Assembly: GCA_022457155.1 (NCBI GenBank)
Contig: JAJGOT010000117.1
Location: 1,313,501 to 1,377,500 of the forward strand
Reading direction: 5' to 3'
Length of the DNA: 64,000 bases
From: Cladopsammia gracilis
Lineage: Eukaryota; Cnidaria; Anthozoa; Scleractinia; Dendrophylliidae
Each line of letters starts with the position of its first letter. Positions within the stretch are counted from its first letter, which is position 1. The notes under the pieces are model-generated. The model searched no databases. It had not been told where the DNA came from and was given only the letters and a program-made list of their open reading frames with translations. Shown here in pieces: positions 57,619-64,000 of this stretch. Both the position numbers and the translations under genes were made by a program.

Positions 57619-60600
57619 GTACGAAAAATACCGCTTTTAATTTTAAATCGATCACTGTTTCATATTTGTTTCATTGTTTATTTGAAAGGGAACTGAATTC
57701 TTTGGTCACTCATATTTATTTCATAATCGCATGAGGTTGCCATTTATTCTGAGGGATTTATCTTGTTTGCCAGAAAGTCGTCTTACTTAAAAATGGTTTA
57801 CATCCATTAGATACGATAAGTGAAATTGCAGTTAATGGCAGTAATTTCATCGTTCTTGTATGATATTTCTCTTCTTCACTTTCTCTCTTATCATGGCGGT
57901 TTTCTAAGTCGTTCAAGATTTCGATTTTAATTACATTCTGGAAAATCCTATTTTTCTGAGGAAAATTAAATGTAGATTGCAACGCAATTTTGTTTCTTTG
58001 CCTCGAGCTAAATTTCATGTCTGCTTTTATTTGAATTATTTCAATATATGGGTGTCATGTTATGAGCCAAGTATACAAACATCTTAGAGTTTTACTGTTG
58101 AGACACTGCTCCAGTGAAAATAATCACGCTGAAACTAGGTTTTTTCGTTTAATTTTTAATGATACAAAAACATCCTAGTTACTAAGATTCGAATATTTTC
58201 GTCCAAGAATTAAGGCCAAGATACAAATAATGGCGAGAGAAAACTGATTACAGAAATATGTGATTTGGATTTTAAGGGTTTGTAAATTGAAAACCGTCTG
58301 ACCGTATAACATCATGAAAAATCAAATTCATTTGCATCGAAAAATAAGACCTTTTTTTCTTTTGTTGCCTTGTTTCATGGGTTTATTTTAATGAATGCCG
58401 CCACTCAACAGGGTTTTATTTAACAAAACCTCTGTGATTTCTTTCTTAGAAAAAAGACAATTATGTAAAACACTTGTCTTTCATCTTAGAAATTTATTCC
58501 ACAATTGTAGTTTTAAATACATTTACACTGTTGAATAACCGAGCGGTTAATTTCCCAAGCCTGCACACATTCCCTGATCTAACTGTTCGCGTATTAGACA
58601 TCAAGTGATATCGAGAATTATCACGGTCGTTTGCCATGAAATAAATCTCCGTTTTCGAATTCTCGCTTGGAGGTATATGAAACATTCAATTTACAAATAT
58701 GAAAAAAACGAAATGATTAAGTTTATATTATGTCTTTATACTGGTTGGCTAAAAATATTTTCTAATTTGAATTTACATTTAGATCTTTTTAGTTTTGTGG
58801 CCAGCAGCGAATCTTCGCTTTGACCGGAAAACCCAAGCCCGAGAATTTATTTAGGATTGTATTGTAGCTTATGCAATAAAGGAAATCGAATTCTTTAAAT
58901 ATGAAACCATTCATAATATAATATTCATAAAAATGTAAGGTGTGCCTTTCTGATGATATATTTATATATAATAATATTTATGTTTTATTCAAATTGAACA
59001 CCATTTTACATTTCCAACAGTTTCCAATGTCAATACGTTGATTGATCACGCTTAACGTAATGGACGAAAACAAAAATGTCACGGACAACAATAACTTTTA
59101 TCTGTGTTCATGACAACACTGCTATATTCGGACGTCTAAAATTTGTTCAAAATCTTTTCCCTCATCTGAAAATCAAAATTGTTTCAACTGTTTATTTTTC
59201 GTTAATTGGCTTTGCTTTCAATAAGTAAATTTTAAAAAGAAACACTGTAGGCCTTCCAAAGAAGGAATCATTTTAGAGAATGGGTTTTATGCGATAGAAG
59301 GTTATCAGTTTATTCAAACGCATGGGTGATATTCTCAGCAATGAGCCGAGTGTTCGTTTGTTGAACTGGCTGTCTTCCGTATACACCTGTAGTAATAAAT
59401 TGAAACCATAGGTACGTTACTATAAATATGATCCGGGATAAATTTAGAAATGTATAAAATGTATTGGTAACTATAGTTTTACCGGCGTTGTTCTTGGGCA
59501 AAACGCAAATCAACTTAACAGTTCATTTGTGTTGTACTGATTTTATGCGCATGCGGAAGGTTAAAACGTTTAACTTCCTAGATGCTATTTTATGTCAAGG
59601 TTCAAATAATAAAAGGTTTACTAAAGAGTACCTTTCGGTCGTGTATATATTTGTTATTCACAATCAAAAACGTCAAATTTTTATGTTATTACTGAGAAGT
59701 TCTGAACTTGCGTTTTAATCAGTTTTCAGGAAGCCAAAAGTTTTATCAACACTTCATATCCGTTAAAATCTGTTTTGCATTATTCGGAATTTTAAAGAAT
59801 TATTTTATAATTTAGTAACCCGCCTCGCTCCAATATAAAAAGGTTGCTACTGGCGCCGTGTCGCCTTGAAGTGTTAAATGGAAAATAATTGAGTTTGCTG
59901 CCGACAGTTTTCGAACATTCTAAAACTGAATTTAAACTGTAGGCGTTAATGTATTTGAAATTGGTATTTTGTGTGTTGTATAAGTCAATATACAACTAAA
60001 ACGCATTAAAAAGTGTTCAGTTGTTTTGTTTTAAGAAGTGACATACTGCTGACTGTGTTAACATACAATAGTTTTGTTGCTTCAAGCTGGGATATGAAGA
60101 GCTAAAACATCACCCCCAAAGGAATAATGGTTTATTGATGCATGTTTTTGCTAAAAACTGCAAAATGTCTGTTTCACTATAGCTCGCGCTCTTTTATTCA
60201 AAACGGTAATCCATCAAGATACAAATACATCACTTCAAGTAAACAAGACAATGGTGTAGTCATGGGAGAAAAAAATGAAATCCTGCTCCAGTGCTAAATA
60301 AGATGTCGTTTGCATATTTCGCTCCTTTCAAAGTTTACGTGCGAATATTATTATAATCTCGGCTTCCGACCCCCCATTAACAAGACTATTCAGATCTATT
60401 CCTGCCAGGAACACATGCTACATGTTCGGTTTCAATTGAACCGACCTTTGAAGAAGCCGTCGTGATGATTTTTTCTTATCTTAAACGTCGAGGTTGCTGG
60501 GGGAATAAATTGTATTTTTATTTGCTCGATATAAACATGACAGAATTTCAAACTTTATTTACTCACTTTGACGCAATTGAAGTTTTTTGTAGACGCAAAC

Positions 60601-61284
60601 ACGACGCAAATTGCAAGCAAGACGCAAATTTATCTTTCTAAAGACGTCAGTACTGTGTAGTCTGTTTAACAAACGAAGATGTGCATTTATGCATTAAGAA
60701 GACGACTTTGACACTTCTCGATAAATAACCGTATTTCAGGGATATTTATTAAGAAACCTGCCGTATTTTTTCAAAACATCAAAGAAGAAAGAAGCAACCT
60801 GCCGTTTTTTCTAAAAACATTAAAACGAAAAACTATATACCTAGATAACTGTGAAATGCCTTACACGTAAAACAACATTTAAGGCAAACGACAAATTCAT
60901 GCTTATGGCAGACAAGCAGAGAGGAAAAAAAAGCCGCGGACGCCAAAATTTTACCAGCCGATATAATATTCTGCTGCTCATTTATTTGATTCCTCAGTTT
61001 TCTTTCATAAGATCTACACTCATTTTGCTTTGCACTTCTCCTTTTACAGTTTATAAATACTAGTTTAGTTTTTCAGGATTATCCGACCATTCAAAAGTGG
61101 GATTGTTAAAAGCAAAATCTATTTAAATATATCGAGAACTATCAGACTAAAACATTCACCTCGTCCCCAGCCTCCTCTCTTCGTTTATATTCAAGATGGC
61201 GATTGGTGTGGAAACCTCGTCCCCAGGGCCTTCTCCGCTTTTAAAATGGCGGGCCGCCTAGGTACTTGGTGTATGGTTAAGCTC

Positions 61285-61552
61285 AGAAGGACGTCGGACA
61301 CCTTATTGAAACTTATATAACGGAGTAACTGGTTAGCTTTCAGTTGATGTTATGGGTAGCAGTTTATATAGTTAAATTTAGGCCTGAACAACCCGAGAAG
61401 CTAGGTGGTACAGTGGTACAGTGATACGGTAGGCTATCTAAGTCTAAGCCTAGCTGAAATCACAGGTTCAATCTTGAGTGGGGGATTCTAGATTTTCTTT
61501 TTTACACGACATTACGTTATATAAGTCTTAATAAGGTGTCAGACGTCCCTCT
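61285..61552 (+). mobile_element. TIR element carrying a tRNA-like module, copy B
   Basis: Left AGAAGGACGTCGGACACCTT followed by ATTGAAACTTATATAACG; right end is the inverse with about five mismatches over 38 bp. The middle reads 'ctaggtggtacagtggtac', 'ggctatctaagtctaagcc' and ATCACAGGTTCAATCTTGAG. The shared region with copy A (45204-45511) covers the whole element, including 'ggtagcagtttatatagttaaatttaggcct'. Confidence 0.7.
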
Positions 61553-61820
61553 AAACGGTATTCTTTAGGCACAACCTTGGTGTATCCCTGATCATAATGT
61601 ATGGTACTTCATGTATCCCTTATTGTAATGTATTTAGATATATTGCAGTGTAATTTAGGGTCGGATTACAGTATCTAGGATTAAAGCACTGATTTTAGTA
61701 TTTAGGGTTAAGCACTGATTCCAGTATTTCCAGTGTATCGAAAGGGTTAGTTCTTATATATGGTCTGGACTAGCAGCATATTATCTTATATCCCTTAAAA
61801 ATTACAATTTCCGGCAGCTA

Positions 61821-61893
61821 GTCCTCGGTGGTGTAGTGGATAGTGTGTATGGAGTAGATCATACGGTCCGGGTTCGATTCCCCATTCTGCTGT
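61821..61893 (+). repeat. tRNA-like sequence
   Basis: GTCCTCGGTGGTGTAGTGGA at the 5' side resembles the start and D-arm of tRNAs. GTATG...CATAC forms an anticodon-like stem with an oversized loop. GGTCCGGGTTCGATTCCCC is a good T-arm with perfect B-box. The acceptor stem does not close (5' TCCTCGG, 3' ATTCTGC). Pseudo-tRNA or SINE head rather than a functional tRNA. Confidence 0.6.
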
Positions 61894-62256
61894 TTTTATC
61901 TTCTTTTTCTACTGAAATAAAAACTAAGTGTTTAAATACAAAATAATAAGGAATACACCAAGTACATACCCAAAATACTCCAAGAATGGCTCAAGAATGA
62001 TGGAATATTTTGACATCTTCGGAGCTTATTTTCAGTGATGAGCAGCCGTGTTTGTTTTATGGCCGGAATCTGTAACGACTGTTCAAACGAAGCGAAGACA
62101 TTTCATTAGTTTACGCAACAAAATGCTACAATATTTTCGGACTATTTTGGCAGCCTTGTCAAGCGGTTTCTAACACCAGCCGCGCCATTTTAAAAGCGGA
62201 GTAGGCCTGGGGACGAGGTTGCAAACTCATTCCAGGAGAACTCGTTACTTCTTACA

Positions 62257-62669
62257 TTTAACAAATTTACACCGGTTTTCCGTGGTGTGGACTCTTATTT
62301 ACCACGATTTACGTCATCACATGGTCTAAATGTTGTGGACTCACGAGGCGCAGCCGAGTGAGTCAGCAACAAATTTTGACCATGTGATGACGTAAATCGT
62401 GGTAAATAAGAGTCCACACCACGGAAAACCGGTGTAAATTTGTTTTTTACAACAATATTTAGAAAAAAATACAAGGAAAAATCGAAGTCTTGTTACAAAC
62501 CGTGACAGCAAAGAAAGAGCAAGCGTTGTCTATAACTTTCTCGCAATCTGATTGTTTTTTTTTTTCAAGCGCGCGTGATGTTAACGTCAGCACCGTTGTC
62601 TGGACTCTCATTTACCACTCACATCGATCGACCAATCAGATTGCGACTTTAGCGGCAATTGTGGTAAAA
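62257..62669 (+). mobile_element. 410-bp chimeric MITE, copy 3
   Basis: Same limits and structure as 27869-28278, lying in intron 1 of the receptor gene, 62 bp before exon 2. The palindrome occupies 62260-62445 and the unique part 62446-62669. Confidence 0.85.
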
Positions 62670-62731
62670 TTTTAGCTTTACCAGTAAATAAGTTTGCTTA
62701 TTTTTTGTTCCTATGCTTTTATCTTTTACAG

Positions 62732-62880
62732 ACAATATTGCAAACATAACCCATGAACAAAGATTACTGAATCGCATAATGCAGGATTACAAGAATCGAA
62801 GATTAATTCGACCCGTCATGGATCGTTCAAAACCGGTTATCATCGGGTTTAGTGCTGAGTTGATTGGAGTGGCTAAAGTG
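62732..62880 (+). CDS. Cys-loop (nicotinic acetylcholine-like) receptor, exon 2
   Basis: Bounded by atcttttacag and GTG|gtaagg; 149 nt, phase 1 to phase 0. With exon 1 it reads DNIANITHEQRLLNRIMQDY then KNRRLIRPVMDRSKPVIIGF and SAELIGVAKV. 'EQRLL..I...Y....RPV' is the N-terminal helix and beta-1 start of nicotinic acetylcholine receptor subunits. NIT is a potential N-glycosylation site. These subunits form pentameric ligand-gated channels in the cell membrane. The ligand, and whether the channel is cationic, cannot be told from this part. Later exons (Cys-loop, membrane helices) are not in the window. Confidence 0.85.
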
Positions 62881-64000
62881 GTAAGGAGAAGAACGAGCTT
62901 TAGAAATCAAAGGCTCCTAGGAGCCAACTTGTTGGACCCTCTCCTACGAGCTTTGATCCACCGACAACGGCAACCATATGACGTCATAGAAGTTCAAAAT
63001 AGCACATAAAACTTTAAAGCAAAGCTGAAAACAGCGTATATCTTGTTGAGTACAATATTTCAGCTGGCCAGACCAGCCTTCTTCAGGTACAAGATGTTAC
63101 AAAACACGAAATATACGCTGTTTTCAGCTTTACTTTAAAGTTTTATATTCAATTATTTTTGTCTGAAGCAGATCCTCAAGGATGCAGCGTACAAGCGGCG
63201 GGATTCTCGTATACGGTTTCTTGCCATTTAACCAGTTATTCAAAATAGCGGCGCACGGGAAATTTAAAAGCGAAAACAGATGCAATTAATATCCAATCTT
63301 TTGTACACTTCAATGTTCTTTCTACTTATTAAAAAAATAATTAATCCGTTATTCTTAACAATTGAACATCAACGTCAACAGTGGAATTTCCCTGGGCTTG
63401 TTTTGGGGTGGTGGTGGGGGGAAGTTTCATATGGTAAGGACGGTAGTACTCGCCGCGCCTGTCAAAGTTAGAAATGCACAACAGATTTTCTAAGCGGGAT
63501 CAAAATCTTAACCAACGCTTAACTATTATTTCCTGGCTAACATTTGCAAACAACTACAGACTGCAAGAGGCGCACCACACTACACAATCTCCCTGTTATG
63601 TCCTCCTGTCAGTAGGAAAGGGCAAGTAACAGAAGACTTCGAGTTCTATCATTCAGATCTTTGCCCAACGCCTATGTCATGCTGATGATTCTTATAAAGG
63701 ACGAAACAGCTGTCCATAGTTCTGCGGGTAATATGGCTGTGGGCATGCGTAGACACCAAACAGCCATACCGAAGAGAAGTTGTAGTGTGTCGTCTTGCAG
63801 TCTATAGTTGTTCTAAAATTTAGAGATTGTTAAGTTTTAGCACTTCCTGGGGTGCTCAGTTTCAAAGTTTTACAAATTAAGCCCTAACGGCACAAGTGTA
63901 AAAATAGTAGAGATTTATGAAGAAAACTTACAGTAGAACTCTTTCGAAAGAAACGACTTAATCGACAACAAAAATTGAGAAATATTAGAGCCACGCTCAC
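62881..64000 (+). other. Start of receptor intron 2, no further exon seen
   Basis: After the donor at 62881 no sequence encoding the next part of a Cys-loop receptor was recognised before the window ends. An open frame continues through 63009 but departs from the family at the donor. Confidence 0.5.
63003..63150. repeat. Inverted repeat with hammerhead-like motif
   Basis: Arms 'cataaaactttaaagcaaagctgaaaacagcgtatat' (63004-63040) and its inverse (63113-63150). The minus strand between them reads CTGAAGA, AGGCTGG, loop, CCAGCT, GAAATATTGTAC (63097-63068): one change from the CTGATGA core, with stem II and GAAA present. Looks like the end of a Penelope-like element. It lies downstream of receptor exon 2. 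Confidence 0.6.

Larger units (their letters stand above)
57619..62731 (+). other. Intron 1 of the receptor gene
   Basis: About 5.1 kb between exons 1 and 2. It contains a TIR element with tRNA-like module (61285-61552), a tRNA-like fragment (61821-61893) and a 410-bp MITE (62257-62669). The stretch from 57619 to 61280 shows no exon or transposon that could be recognised. Confidence 0.65.

Noticed and set aside
61821..61893. Functional tRNA gene
   Set aside because: B-box and D-arm are good, but the acceptor stem does not pair and the anticodon loop has the wrong size.
1..64000. CRISPR arrays, bacterial operons or rRNA genes
   Set aside because: The tandem arrays have no unique spacers, exons have spliceosomal borders, and no rRNA or prokaryotic gene layout was seen.

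Overview
The window is animal nuclear DNA, almost certainly from an anthozoan cnidarian (a stony coral or sea anemone). It is AT-rich, has very low coding density and contains spliced exons with GT/AG borders. It is packed with short palindromic transposons, TA-, TWA- and TTAA-flanked MITEs, tRNA-derived SINEs and Penelope-like retroelement (PLE) debris carrying hammerhead-ribozyme-like motifs. The species call is inference; nothing in the window fixes it.

Only two host genes are supported. (1) On the minus strand, five exons between 30311 and 19476 encode the C-terminal part of a receptor-type tyrosine kinase: kinase insert, HRDLAARN loop, [23 protein letters not shown] and the C-lobe end. 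Splice phases agree across all five, but an in-frame TAA and a frameshift lie in the C-lobe, and no ATP-binding lobe was found. It reads as a decaying or unprocessed pseudogene. (2) On the plus strand, exon 57531-57618 (signal peptide) joins in phase to exon 62732-62880, the N-terminus of a Cys-loop (nicotinic acetylcholine-type) receptor subunit. The rest lies beyond 64000.

Layout. 1-3029: no gene, one dispersed repeat. 3030-5153: foldback-like element with arms made of a minisatellite. 5154-11552: no gene, palindromic MITE at 8161-8350. 11553-13381: TA-flanked 1.8-kb non-autonomous transposon. 13837-17654: several inverted-repeat elements. 18709-19358: TTAA-flanked MITE. 19476-30311: tyrosine kinase remnant, whose largest intron holds a 4.9-kb satellite (22793-27690) with a MITE inside it. 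31440-35200: nest of PLE fragments, a TA-flanked transposon and two MITEs inside that. 35371-36179: second TTAA-flanked MITE of the 18.7-kb family. 38325-38933: minisatellite and a LINE reverse-transcriptase remnant split by a 90-bp MITE. 39000-43500: nothing recognisable. 44145-56025: dense MITEs, SINEs and a 1.6-kb TTA-flanked element. 57531-64000: start of the receptor gene, with a tRNA-like TIR element, a third copy of a 410-bp MITE and a PLE remnant in or near its intron.

The genes do not form a pathway. The main content is a fossil record of nested mobile elements around one dead and one apparently intact receptor gene.
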